Shown here: piece by piece, positions 32,710-44,630 of the stretch
Numbering within the stretch: position 1 is the stretch's first letter
Layout of the letters: each line of letters opens with the position of its first letter
Assembly (NCBI RefSeq): GCF_033807575.1
Contig: NC_084715.1
Location: 12,883,349-12,947,348 of the forward strand
Direction: 5' to 3'
Source of the DNA: Cydia pomonella
Taxonomy: Eukaryota > Arthropoda > Insecta > Lepidoptera > Tortricidae
Length of the DNA: 64,000 bases
Program-made: the position numbers and the translations under genes
Notes under the pieces: generated by a model
What the model saw: only the letters and a program-made list of their open reading frames with translations
What the model was told of the DNA's origin: nothing
The model's database searches: none

Positions 32710-33564
32710 TCATCTGATGGCGTGGGTCGGTCTGTAGGGGGGAGGGGGGGTTTTGGGGATCTGTGTGCGGTGCACGGGGGCCAGCTCGTCGGGCTGGCCG
32801 GGGATGACGGAGGGCGCGTCCACGGGCGGCAGCGGCGTGTGCACGTGCGCGCTGCTGGTGGCGGGCAGCAGGCGCGCGGGGTTCAGCTTGATGGCGTCGT
32901 CGTACGTCGGCGGCGCGCCCGCCACCGTGTCGTAGTCCGGCGGCTTCTGCTGCATTGTCTCCTCATCGGGCATCGATATCACGTGGATAGGGTCGTCGAT
33001 CTGTAACCGAACAAATCATTTTAAGTTGTAGACAGAACAACTGAATGAATGTCAAGGTACAACAACATTAAAGCGCGACAATCAGAGCGAGGAAAAATCT
33101 ACATGTTGATTATTATCATCTCCAGCGTGACGCGGATGACCTGAATTTTTTTAGCATGTGATTGTAGGTAGTGCCTACTAGAGTCATGAGGATATTTCAA
33201 AACGGTTAGAAAGGTTTGCTTATAGAAGTTAAGCACCTCTGTTTTAACCCGTCATAACCATGTATGTAAAGTGTGAGCCAGAATCATATTGGCCCAGTAT
33301 TGCATTGTTTGAGTGTACTGACCTGATGTGTGTCTGGCGAAGAGCGCTCGTTGTGCGGCTGCCTCGCGGGCGACTGCAGCCAGCAGCACATGGCGGCGCA
33401 GATGAGCAGCGCGCCGGCCACGATGCAAGCCACGCCGACGTAGCGCACTGGCTCGGCGTAATCCTCTGCTAGTCCTAGCCAGTTGATCAGCGCTCCGGCG
33501 CATAGCAGCACCATGCCGTACCGGTACGGCCGCTGCGACTGTCTGCCTTCGTCGAGAGACATGC
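32710..33564 (-). CDS. Two-helix membrane protein with PPxY motifs, last two exons
   Basis: Exons (minus): 33564-33323 and 33000-32710, joined in phase 0 across a GT/AG intron. The first exon begins two bases before an ATG (33562). If translation starts there, the protein has 176 residues; an upstream coding exon in phase 1 is also possible. Residues about 16-36 (YGMVLLCAGALINWLGLAED) and 43-64 (VGVACIVAGALLICAAMCCW) look like two membrane helices, so both ends face the same side. The tail carries PPDY, PPTY and a final PPPPYRP before the stop. In known membrane adaptors such motifs bind WW domains of Nedd4-type ubiquitin ligases; by inference this protein is such an adaptor. The layout recalls TMEM51-like proteins, but I do not claim orthology. 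The coding DNA is strongly GC-rich. Confidence 0.8.
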
Positions 33565-34734
33565 CTAGAACAAACAAAGGTTTATTCATTGACTTAAATC
33601 GTTAGAAAGATTCGCAAAGCCACCTCCTAACTGTAGGTCTGTTTATAGATAATACTAGTTTGACAATAAATAGGTGCAACACAGAGTAAACACAACTTTT
33701 ATGGCTGCGTGGTGGAAAGGATATTAGAAAAACAAAAGATTAGGCACGTCGCGCGAAACTTGCGATGGACGATTTTGCGATCGCGCTGGTTTTGACGTTT
33801 TTCCTCAATATCTCTAAAAGTATACTTCAGTCAAATCCCTCGGCTATATCATTAGATATTTTATACTAAAATTATATTACTATGGTATGCAGAGTAACAA
33901 AGGATACGAACATAATTGAAATAAACGAGAATTAGACAGGTGCCGCGGACTGAGACTGCCCTCGGAAATATACTCTAGTTTCAAAGTGTTTTTTTTCACA
34001 GCATTTTCCCTTGATGAAACGTGTAAAAATTCAATATAAAAACTACAATTTTGCGTTAGTCATTATAAATCATATATTTATTTGTAATCATAAGTTTTGA
34101 AAGATCATACAATTGTATAAAGAAGGTATTCAAATAAAATAATTAAATTAGTATAACATAACGCTGGGTCGACTCGTACGTATATCTGATTTAGACTAAA
34201 GTTGGGGATCAGTTGACGGTGCAAAACAAATTAATATATGCAGTAAGATCGTACACAAATATAAATAAACTCGTACATACAATGCAGCATATGTAAAATG
34301 GCTAGTGCCATTTTTCAATTCAATTAAAATAAATAATATGAATCAATATCCTATATACCTACATACGAATCATGCAGTGAGCGCCAGCAAATAAATGTTG
34401 GAAATAAAAGTGAAACAGTATTTTATGTTGCCACTTCATCAAGATTATATTATAATACATATTTTATTTGCACGCATGTTACAACTACATATTACAACGG
34501 AAATGATCAGTAATTGTGGCTTACGTACGTTACAGACTAATGTTACATTTACGCCTATTACATAATATATGACGGTAGAAATGTCTACTGCTTACTGTCA
34601 TCTTCCTAGTTCCATTCCTCCGTCATTTCAAGCAGGGGCTTCGCACGCATAGTTTTTGCCAACGACTGCAACTATCCAAGTTTTGTAACTAACTAAATAA
34701 ATCAATATTTCGGGACAATCTTACACAGATTGAC
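33565..34734. other. Upstream intron or 5' region of the PPxY gene
   Basis: AT-rich sequence with no coding exon I can support. The acceptor TTTGTTCTAG ends at 33565, so at least one exon, coding or 5'UTR, lies somewhere to the right. Confidence 0.5.
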
Positions 34735-34790
34735 TTAGTCGCAAACTAAGCAAAGCTTGTACTATGGGCACTAGGCGACGATAGACATAT
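34735..34790 (-). mobile_element. SINE tail fragment
   Basis: The minus strand reads CGTCGCCTAGTGCCCATAGT and TTGCTTAGTTTGCGACTAAG, resembling the 3' tail of the SINE at 6404-6600. Only the tail is present, directly beside the MITE at 34793. Confidence 0.55.
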
Positions 34791-34792
34791 AA

Positions 34793-35136
34793 TAGTACAT
34801 TACGATACAAGTGCGAAAAATAGGAAATTCGAAACGAGTGGCGATAAATTAAAACACGACCGAAGGGAGTGTTTTAAATCGACACGAGTTGCGAATTACC
34901 TATTCGCACATGTATCGTACAACGTTTTACAGTACATATGGCCCTTTAAATGTTCGACACAGTAACGTAATATGCTACTTCTCGCACTAGTGCTATAAAG
35001 TAGCCCCATATGTACTGTAAATTTATCTTTACAGTACATACTCGTGTCGATTTAAAACACTCCCTTCGGTCGTGTTTTAATTTATCGCCACTCGTTTCGA
35101 ATTTCCTATTTTTCGCACTTGTATCGTAATGTACTA
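34793..35136. mobile_element. MITE with about 95-bp perfect terminal inverted repeats
   Basis: The ends TAGTACATTACGATACAAGT and its inverse continue perfectly inward for about 95 bp (through GTGGCGATAAATTAAAACAC and GACCGAAGGGAGTG). The middle has a second palindrome, TTTACAGTACATATG against CATATGTACTGTAAA. It belongs to the family of 17745-18146. Identical arms suggest a recent insertion or gene conversion. No ORF is present. Confidence 0.9.
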
Positions 35137-38100
35137 ATATACTTAAATACGAAGTTAACATGCAAATACAAATACGTACAGCGAAGTCTTAGTGCCTACC
35201 TACCTAAAAGAGTTCCGGTTAGCACTATTCGGAAACGGATACCTTCCACAGAGAACGAAGCACTTATGATATTGTTGCGTGACTGTCGTATTTCGTCGTT
35301 AGCCTCTGAAGGTTCCCATAATCTTCTAATTTTTAAATTATATTTCCAATGTTTGTTGAATACCTAACCCACTTTTACTGCAACTAAATAAATTTGTAGA
35401 CAAATTACTCGTTTAGCACCAGCTCGTCAGAACATGGAAAGTGTTCATATTAAGCTCAGTAGGGCAGCGCATCTAACGGGATTCGGAAACTGGTAAATTC
35501 AAATCGAAAGCTGGGAAAGTTCACAATTACATGAAATAAAATGTAAATATCAAATAGGTAAACGCATTAGTGAGTTCGCACAAACTGTTTTTGGCGAAAT
35601 GTGGGAGTTCGTTTCGAGCGCAATCAGAATGTCGTTAGGTGAAGAGGCGTTCTTTAAGTGTTGACTTTAAATCTTGAGGAAAAATGTAAGATGTCAAGCG
35701 GCGGGTCGACGAGGCCGGGGCAAAGACAATGGTCCCGAGAGATGTGGGTCAAGTTCGGCCAAGCCACGGGCGGTCACGCGCCGCGGACACCACATAAATA
35801 CCCACATTAGTGTGTCAACATCCGACTGCCATTATGGCTACCGTGCGCTTGTATACCACGCCGCGGGAAAGTGAAAGCTTTCCTTTGATTCGTTTCGGTG
35901 GGGGCGAAACAAATGATAGGGTTTATTCAATTTTCCAAACCATGTTTCGTCGATAATTCTACGTGAACTCTTTATGATTGAAAGGATTTCTGTTTTTCAT
36001 GATACTGTGACAAAAATCGTATCGTATCGATGTATAAAATTACATAACTTACAAACAAAGGCTCCTCCTATGTTGGATTGGGAAGTAATTCCTGGATACA
36101 AATATGATGGCCAAGGCATTTTGGCGGTTTAATTCAAAAAGTTCCTTTTTAGTTATAAATTAATTAACCGCCAACTTTCACATACTTATACGATACGTTT
36201 TTTATATTTATAAAAGAATCACTCACTCGCGAACACACTGAGCAAGTATATTTATGAGATCTTATCTCCAATAGAGCACCTAGTCTGATAACCGATAAAG
36301 TGAGGATATCTCCGAAGCCACAAACTTGCCCCTGCATTTTTTTTCCGAAAAAAAAAAAACATTTAGCTTAATTGTGATAAAAATGCAGGTACGAACAAAA
36401 AAAAACAATACCTAACAATAATATAAAAAGCTTAACACTAAATTGTTTGTTTCTGAAAAAACGTTCAGAGATGAAAATCCGTGCTAGTAAAAACTTAGTT
36501 ACATATTAGAAATTACTACCAGATATGGGTATCTCTACCTTTATATCACCGGATTAAAAGTACGCCGGTATAGGCAGCCGCTGTCGGGTAGGCGACACTT
36601 GTAAGACTCCAACCCACGCAGCGTAGGGCTTCGCCGGCGCGAACTCCCGTAACACGATAAGTCATATTCGTTAACCAGATTAACTTCAACTAGGAAGCTA
36701 GGTGCCAGTACATTATACCGCTGTTACATACTAGGTTAAAGCCTTTCGTGTATTCGAATTCAGATGTAACTTTCGTAAACCTTTTGTAATCCTAATAAGA
36801 TGACGTTGGCGAACTTGGCGAGGCGATGATATCAGGAGTATGAGGAGGAATTCAAATTTGCAGAGTCGGTGTTTAGACAGCATCGCATTTGTTAGAGGGA
36901 CTACTAGGTTTGTGCTATGAATTCATTTTTAAGTAACGAAATAACTATTGGATCAGATTTATGCTACTAAAGGTGTACTTCTGATAATATATTTTTTAAT
37001 AATATTTGTTCTACCAATAATGTTCCATATTATGTATTATATTTTTTTAGTATCTACTGTGTTAATGGGTACATTAATTGCACTAACGCATTCGAGCATG
37101 AAAGAATGTGCACGACAGTTAAATATTTTCACATACACACTAACGGTAAAATTATGACTTAGGTACCTATTGGAGCAAGTATCACTTATGTTTTGGATGT
37201 TTAGGTGTTACTGATATACTTAACTTAATAAGTACGAACAAAAAAATACCATTTCGCATTCATACAATACAATTATGCACTTAAAAAAGGTAATTTATAT
37301 TATCATAATAATGTAAATGGGATAAATTTAAGAAAAAAAAATTCTAGAACCATTATTGTATTTGGATGTAGGGCAAAAAAACTAGCATTTTTTTTGATAA
37401 AACCGAAAAAACCTACCGAGTTATTATTATGTCAACACCGTTATTGATTAGGTACTCGTAGCAATGTTTATAAAATGCACATACATCAAAATCAATCGCT
37501 TTTATCTAATCGAACAGAGGACACCTACTTATAAAATATCTAATAATAAACACTTAATTCTATTTCCAGACGTTTCCAGTGATGTAAGTCTGAAAGCGTC
37601 GAGGATTTTTAATATAAGTACTATACCTACCTATATTGTGTTATTGCTATAATTCCTGCTATAAGGAGGCAGGTAACGAAATTTCGGTTTTCGTGTCAAT
37701 ATGTGATTGAGTAAGTTTTCTTTATGTAAAGGAGTTCCCACCATGTTGCAAATACCTCATATATTAACATACGATTAGCCATTGAAAGGAGCTAGACGAC
37801 ATAAGTGGTATCTACCTAATAGTAGTACAAGTATAAACATAAACGTAGGTACGTACATATAGGAGCAGGTCGTGAAAGCGGTCGTCTTTACGAGCTCTTT
37901 TACGACTCGTGAACATCCCTGAGCGGTCAGCGTAGCCGCAATAAGGCGCGGCATAATGCGCTTTGGTTGCACTAGTTCTTATTGGGCTTAAAACTCCTCG
38001 AAAGTAGAGATACAACAATTGTATGTAGGTAGGCAAGTATTTGTAACCAAACCATTAGTGAATGAACACCATACCAGAAAACTTTTAAATGTATAAAACA

Positions 38101-39930
38101 TTTTTTTAGCTAAATGTTTACGGTGCTAAGAGCTATTGTGATTTATAAAATACAAGAGAAATAAAGGTTTTTAGCATTTAGTCCAGTAGGCACACTATAA
38201 ATACTTTAGTTTTTCGCAATATCACGCAACAATTCCTTAATTTATGCTTTTTTGCAGTCTATCGACCGCCCCGTAGAATGCCATATCATGGTCTCCCAAG
38301 GTGACGCGGACGGCGATAGGTCCTATTGAACCATTCGAACGTTCCACTCCACTTTTGTCAGCTCGTGTAATCGATTGATAGCCGGCGATTTGTAGCACGA
38401 TCACAACCGTTCGACTGAACAACATGTTTTTGTTTAACTGCTATATAATCGATACCTACGAATAAAAAATCAAGCTATTTTAAAAACGAGACTAATCGTT
38501 GCTAAATGGATACCTACTAGTATATAATATTTTCTTGTAACCTAATATTTTTCGCACACAAACGAGACATTTATAAACAACAACTTTGCTGTTAAAACTG
38601 GTTTATTGATATTTTTAGACCTTTTAATGACGCAATAGGGCATGTTATTAAGTTACTTACTTAAATAGATTGGTATTATATTAATAAAAACATACTTATA
38701 CCTTCATAAATATATTAAATATAAATCGTATTATTTACAACGTGCTCAGAACATGTTTTCGCGTTAGAAGTTGGGAAGGTGAGCTCCTAACTTCGCCATA
38801 AACATAAGTAATGCGTTTTGCTTTAAATAATCCGGTTTGATGTCACCGTGGCAGTAAATAACTTGAAATAACCCGTATTTAGCAGCATTCGCAGATATTT
38901 TAGTCCCGGCGCGCGAGGCCATCGCCTCGCACAGGTAGTCAGATCGGTGACAGCAGAAGTGGTCCAAAAATAGAAGGCAATTAAGAGAAAATGAGTAAAA
39001 TAGAATGGAGGCAGACGTTACTTCACATTGCCGTACGAGGAAGGGAATTCTCTTTTCCGTAAAATTGTGAAACAGTATAACAAGTCATGAAGGCAGAGCT
39101 ATAGATAATCTTAATTTTGTTAAGCACAAGCAAACTCACCAATAATGTAAACAAACCAATTAAATACTTATACTCGTACGTATGTTGATATATACGCTCA
39201 AAATAAATGCCGACGCTGCTTTTCGAATTAATAGTATATTTTCAATATGCGAAATAAACAGATATTAATATCATTTGGTCATTGAACTTTTTGACACCGA
39301 AATAGTTTGTTGTTCCATTTATTACATAAATAGTTTTAAGTACTCGATAGAATCGGTACAAGGGCTTCGTCCGCTGATGGCCAAGTGGAGTGGGAGGGGC
39401 ATTCATATAGAAATTTTGTCCTCTAGAGATCGAAATGTGCCCCCCCACCCCCCTGGCGACGCCCATGAATCGGCACATATTGCCATGATAATATTTAACA
39501 AATTTAGGAATTAAATGTTAGCTTGGGACTTTAGGTGATGATTAAGATTATTTCGTTAGATACCCGGGTCGGACAGCTGTATTCTGGTTTACAACATTTT
39601 ACCAGAAGTAATTCCTAGGAATTGGAAAAAAGGCAACACGCCCATACCCTATACGTGACCATGAGTTGAATGCATAGTATTTCCTTCTGAATATGAAGAA
39701 AATAAAATTAAACCATTAAATGCATCAATGGTACAGCAGAGGCCTGCAAACACTAGATTACGTATCAATTCTTCCGCACTCTGAACCTGACTGACTAGCT
39801 TTCGGCGAGCATTACGTACGCTGCGCAAACAACCAGCTAGCCTGCGAACTACATGATCACATTACATTATCTAGCCGCGGGCAGACTAGACTCGACTAAG
39901 AAGACGATGCGATGAATCCAACAGTTTAAT
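35137..39930. other. Intergenic or intronic DNA, no supported gene
   Basis: AT-rich with three GC-richer patches: 35690-35880, 36570-36660 and 38860-38940. Weak candidates are a 40-codon ORF at 35834-35956, and minus-strand ORFs at 38764-38967 and 38237-38425. None matches a family I know. At 38255 a good plus-strand acceptor (CTTTTTTGCAG) precedes a short open stretch. A repeat-like GC segment lies at 39360-39475. Confidence 0.4.
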
Positions 39931-40606
39931 TTTTTGGGTTCCGTGGCCAAAATGGCAATAAGGTCCCATAATAGTTGCGTCATGTCCGTCCGCCCGTCTG
40001 TCTAAATCGTTTTTAAAATAATCGATCCCATCAAAACATTTTTATGTAAAATGTTGCCAAGATGAAACCATAAGTTTCGCACTCTCAAAAGTTATCAGAT
40101 CTCTTGTAGAGCCAAGCGAAAGTATAAGAGTTATGCAATTGATTTTTCTTATGCTTAATAAGTCCACTATTGGCATTATATCCCGAGAATTTTGTTTATC
40201 TGCTATAATCCAAACCCAAGTTATGGGGGTACAAAAAAAGACGAAGTGCTTCGAGAAAAGGTAGGTAATGCTTCGTTTTGCTCGTCTTGACGGAGCCCTA
40301 CCGTGCTCCAAGATTCAAAATCGAAAAGAATGTATCCCTCCCTATATCTTTTGAACCGGACGTATTATAAAGAGTATAAAAATAATATAAAAAAAATAAT
40401 TTAATAAATACTTTCCACGTATACTATTTTGATCATGATAGGTTAACTCACTAATGACTTTTTTCCAACAAACTTCTCTTCTTATTAAAAGATCGTAAGT
40501 GCCGGGAAGATACGTCCTTTTGTTGGTATGGTTTTTAGGGTTTTTATATTGTATGTAGGTAAGGAACCCTCCGTTATGCGTGGCCCGATACGCACTTGGC
40601 CGATTA
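39931..40606. mobile_element. GGGTTCCGTGG-type dispersed element
   Basis: It begins GGGTTCCGTGGCCAAAATGG, contains CGTCATGTCCGTCCGCCCGT, and ends GAACCCTCCGTTATGCGTGG then CGCACTTGGCCGA. This is the layout of the element at 29672-30388 with more divergence. Confidence 0.6.
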
Positions 40607-41023
40607 TCATTCGACGAACGAAGAGGACATGCCCGAAGGTCCATTAGACATAGGCAGTAGGCAGTCCAGGGTAAAATATCGATACAATAAATATTTATTG
40701 TTAAATCGGTTGGTTTTATCATACAGGTTTTTATTTTCAAAATAAATTATTTTTATTTATTTTACCTACATTTAAAACGACTATATATTTTTATAACAAT
40801 TTGGAAAAATGAATGGTGTCCTACCCGGGGGCTTACGTCTAAGATAAACGGCCGCGAGTGATATGAAACTTATTCCCCGAATGCAGTTGCCAAATTATTT
40901 GGGTAAAATGGGATTTAATCGTGGATATTCGCGGTGCTTTATATTACCAACATTATTGGGAAAATTCTACTCTTAGCATTCGGAATTTTGTTTATTTAAG
41001 ATTCTCGGGAAATTACGTGTAGA

Positions 41024-41101
41024 ACAACAATATGTTTATTTACCTACTTTAGTGTTCGTGGGACAACAATATGTTTATTTACCTACTTTAGTGTTCGTGG
41101 G
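41024..41101. repeat. 39-bp tandem duplication
   Basis: Two adjacent identical copies begin ACAACAATATGTTTATTTAC at 41024 and 41063. Confidence 0.9.
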
Positions 41102-41344
41102 AGTAATACCTATGTGTCTAGGCTCGAGATAAGCAGAGATAGCAAAGAACCTAAACTAAACCACCTATTTACGTCGTATCTTGGCGTAACGTGATTAGAG
41201 TAGTAATTGATTTTTCATTGTTATTAAATGCACTCATAATTGCTCTATCCGATTAATCTGCTTTTATAGCCTTTTTAATTTATTCAGTACTTCCTGAGGA
41301 CGAACGTTATATGGACATCATAATACTACACTTTTACTGTCTAA

Positions 41345-41612
41345 GACGACCGGTTTGGCCTAGTGGGTAGTGACTCTGCCTACGAAGCTGATGGTCCCGG
41401 GTTCAAATCCTGGCAAGGGCATGTATTTGTGTGATGAGCATGGATTCCTGAGTCATGGGTGTTTTCTATGTATTTAAGTATTTATAAAATATTTATATAT
41501 TATATATATCGTTGTCTAAGTACCCTCAACACAAGCCTTATTGAGCTTACTGTGGGACTTAGTCAATTTGTGTAATAATGTCCTATAATATTTTTATTTA
41601 TTTTATTTATTA
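41345..41612 (+). mobile_element. tRNA-derived SINE
   Basis: GACCGGTTTGGCCTAGTGGG (A box), GGTCCCGGGTTCAAATCCTG (B box), the same body and tail as 24123-24390, and a T-rich ATTT-repeat end. Its head lacks the small duplication of the other copy. Confidence 0.85.
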
Positions 41613-44400
41613 AAAAAAAGTAATTAGTGTAATTACATCATAATTCCTAATGATTAACAGTGAAATTATGATGTATAAGTATAATACTATGTTAATACTA
41701 AACTTCATTCCTGACAAAAAAATATGAGTTCCTATTGACTTTCTTTACCTATGTGTTATTTATAGATATGTGTGATTTTATTCGTTTAACTGCGTGTTGG
41801 AATCAAACTGTTAATTGAGAAATCCATTGGCCTAATTTCGTTGAGGTAATTTACGAGTCGATGCACAAATGAATTTTAAATGGATCTACTTAAGCTTAAT
41901 GGGGTTTATGGGTACCATGAGTGCAAGTACATACGTCTAGCGCTTCGCACATTGCCCAGGATGCGGGTTTCCGGGCACTCATTGATTTTCAAATAAAATT
42001 AAAGTTTCAAACTGAAATGTGAGTAATCGTATCGTTTGCGGCGGCATTCAAGCCTGGATCCTTACCTGAAACAAATAGAAGTGATTGTAAGTTTTAGTGT
42101 TGAAATCAAACATCGCAATTTTATGTTTGTAACTGTTTAAATGAGACAATAAAACTATTGTGTCAGTGTGATACGGGTACTAGTTTAGTACAATGGCTGT
42201 GGGTGGGTAATTTGTAGAAAAGGTTGGCTTATAGTATAGGGAATGTTTGATGTGCAGCAGCGCAGGAGACCCTGCTCGCGCGCAGCGGCCGTGTCGGCGC
42301 AGCGGCGCGTGAGCATCAACCATTGCTCACATCGCTCCAAAACAAAAGACCATGTGGTTTGAAAAGCTACCATCATATTTTAAACTTAATTCCGACACCA
42401 CAATGATTGCAATTGCAACCTCTTAAATTCATAATTAGGATGCATTTATGTTGTGAAGGTCGGACATGACAATGCTATCCAGCTATTCTGGCACTTATCC
42501 AAAAAACTTTTCAACACACAATTTGAATTGTATAAAACCAGTTAACATAAACAAAATGGTGTGTAGGTACCATAATACGTGTGTAAATATAATATTTTTA
42601 ACGTTTTAAGTTTCATATAAGTTTAGTTTTTAAATAAACTACATTTGTTGTTGACATATGTTGTAAAATCACCACGTAAGTTTACTAGCAGGTATTAAGG
42701 TATATGTGATTATTAAAAAATACTTTTAAATAAGGCTGACAGATAGAGCGCTTACCAAAGTTCTTGTCAGCTACTAAATCAGTTGCAATAGTAAATCCAA
42801 TCTACGATAGATATAAATATGTTGATGTCATCATGAGTTCAAGTTACGCTACAAAACGGCCTGAACTATATTAGGCGAAAGGTGAATCAAAATAAGTTGC
42901 TAAACTCGCTTGGAGTCGCCGACCTTTCGACACGGAAGCGACGTGTCCGTTCTTAACCTTCAGATGTGTAGCCGGAGGCTTGCCGATGCCTGCGATTCGG
43001 CGACCAGGGCTGCACGTACCGCAGAGCTTAGGATTACATGACGAATGACAAAGCGGTATTATGTCATTTAAATCATTTGTGCGGCCAATGTCACGCTATG
43101 TGTGAAACTAAGTAGGTGCCAAGTTAACTACTCATTACAAGATTGTTGGATTATTTAACTTTTGCGGCCTAGGAAGCGAAAACTAGGGCTGGGCAGTGGG
43201 CACTGTTACCCACTGCTTAGGATTAGGATAACATCATGACTGACGAAGCGTATTACGAGTACCTATATCATTTACTTCACTACAATTTCATGTCAATATT
43301 TAAAAGCTGACATATAAATACATCTTGACTCTTGAGCTTTCCATTTTACCTTAGTTGTTATTTTAGGTATTTGTTGTAGACGAAGTTGATAAATGTATTT
43401 GTATAATGGTATCGTACTGTATAGATTGACCTCTACATTACGTAGTGGCTTATCTGCAGATAGCCAGTAGGTATATTAAATTCTGTCTGAAATGCATGAA
43501 ACAATATAACAACACGTTGGATCGTCCTTTTACCTAAAACTAACAATATCTACTTTTGAGTCTTATAAATGTAAGGGGTGAAAATAGGGTGGTTACAGTG
43601 ACCGTGCTTTTGCCGTATTGCTATTCATTCTGCTGAGCACATCGCTAGAGTGGCATACCAATGACATCATTACATGTAATGAATTCAGCATGGCAATACG
43701 TTTATAATATGTAGGCCCCACTTTCACTTAATTTGTATTTGTATGGTCACCAAAGTGTCGTACAGTGCTCAATGTGCAGTAGAATTACACTGCGGTGTAA
43801 TCGCATATCGCAAATAGTAATATGTAGATAAGTATTCCATTTTAGAACGGACGAGAAGGAGTTATGCAAAAAAAAAATTTAGCAGTTTTTGCTAACGGAA
43901 TTAAATACAACTCAAATTACTTTGACGTAAGCGTAATCGCCATTGGGAAAAACGTGGAAATAATATTATTATAAAGGATAAGTATAATATTGTTGCGATA
44001 TTCATTGCTGAATACTATTATTTATACTGTGATACTACTATAATGATTTCCTTTCATACATGATGTTGGTGAAAAGTAGTTTGTTTTCACTTTAATCAAA
44101 TATATACCGCCATTTGGTATTTGTACAAGTGGCGCAGCAGCGGCATTATGGCAGATAGGTTAAGATACAATAACAGTAACACGCCAAAGTAGGCACAAGC
44201 TGGTTCAATATGGCAAAACAAATAAAAAAACGATTCACACACGCCAAAGACAAAGCAATTTGCAGCGTGCTATATCGACTGAAAATGATAATTTGTAACG
44301 TTATCATTTTTTCCAGAAAAAATATCTTTCAGGTCTCGTATACATGGTGTAGCACGATAAACCCGAAAGATTTTAATAGAGTCCAGCAGCGGAAGCACCT
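41613..44400. other. No supported gene; possible 5' exon around 42066-42376
   Basis: A GC-rich patch at 42245-42320 and a good minus-strand donor (CAG|gtaagg, exon end at 42066) could mark a 5'UTR exon of the PPxY gene on the same strand. A minus-strand ATG at about 42113 opens 16 codons to the donor, but joining it to exon 33564 would be out of frame, so it could only be noncoding. The rest is AT-rich. Confidence 0.3.
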
Positions 44401-44404
44401 CGGA

Positions 44405-44630
44405 AGCACGGTCGTATTTTTATCACTTGTCACTATGTCTGTCACGTTCTAACATGTAAGTGCGAAAGAGACAGGCATAGTAACAAGTGATAAAAATGAG
44501 ACCGTGCTACAGCTGCAGTGGCAGCATGGTTCTATTTTTATCGCTTGTCACTATGCCTGTCACTTTCTCACTAACATACTTGTTAGAACGTGACAGGCAT
44601 GGTAACAAATGATAAACAGCCGACCATCTT
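44405..44630. repeat. Two adjacent hairpin repeats with GACAGGCATAGT arms
   Basis: Hairpin 1 (44405-44508) has AGCACGGTC and GACCGTGCT ends and inner arms TTTTTATCACTTGTCACTAT. Hairpin 2 (about 44521-44630) has the same arms with small changes. A third copy lies at 57045-57132. Confidence 0.75.

Noticed and set aside
35834..35956. 40-codon ORF with an ATAAATA box about 40 bp upstream and the string FPLIRFGGG
   Set aside because: Considered as an RFamide-type neuropeptide, but there is no signal peptide, no dibasic site and no basic residue after the Gly needed for amidation. Probably chance.
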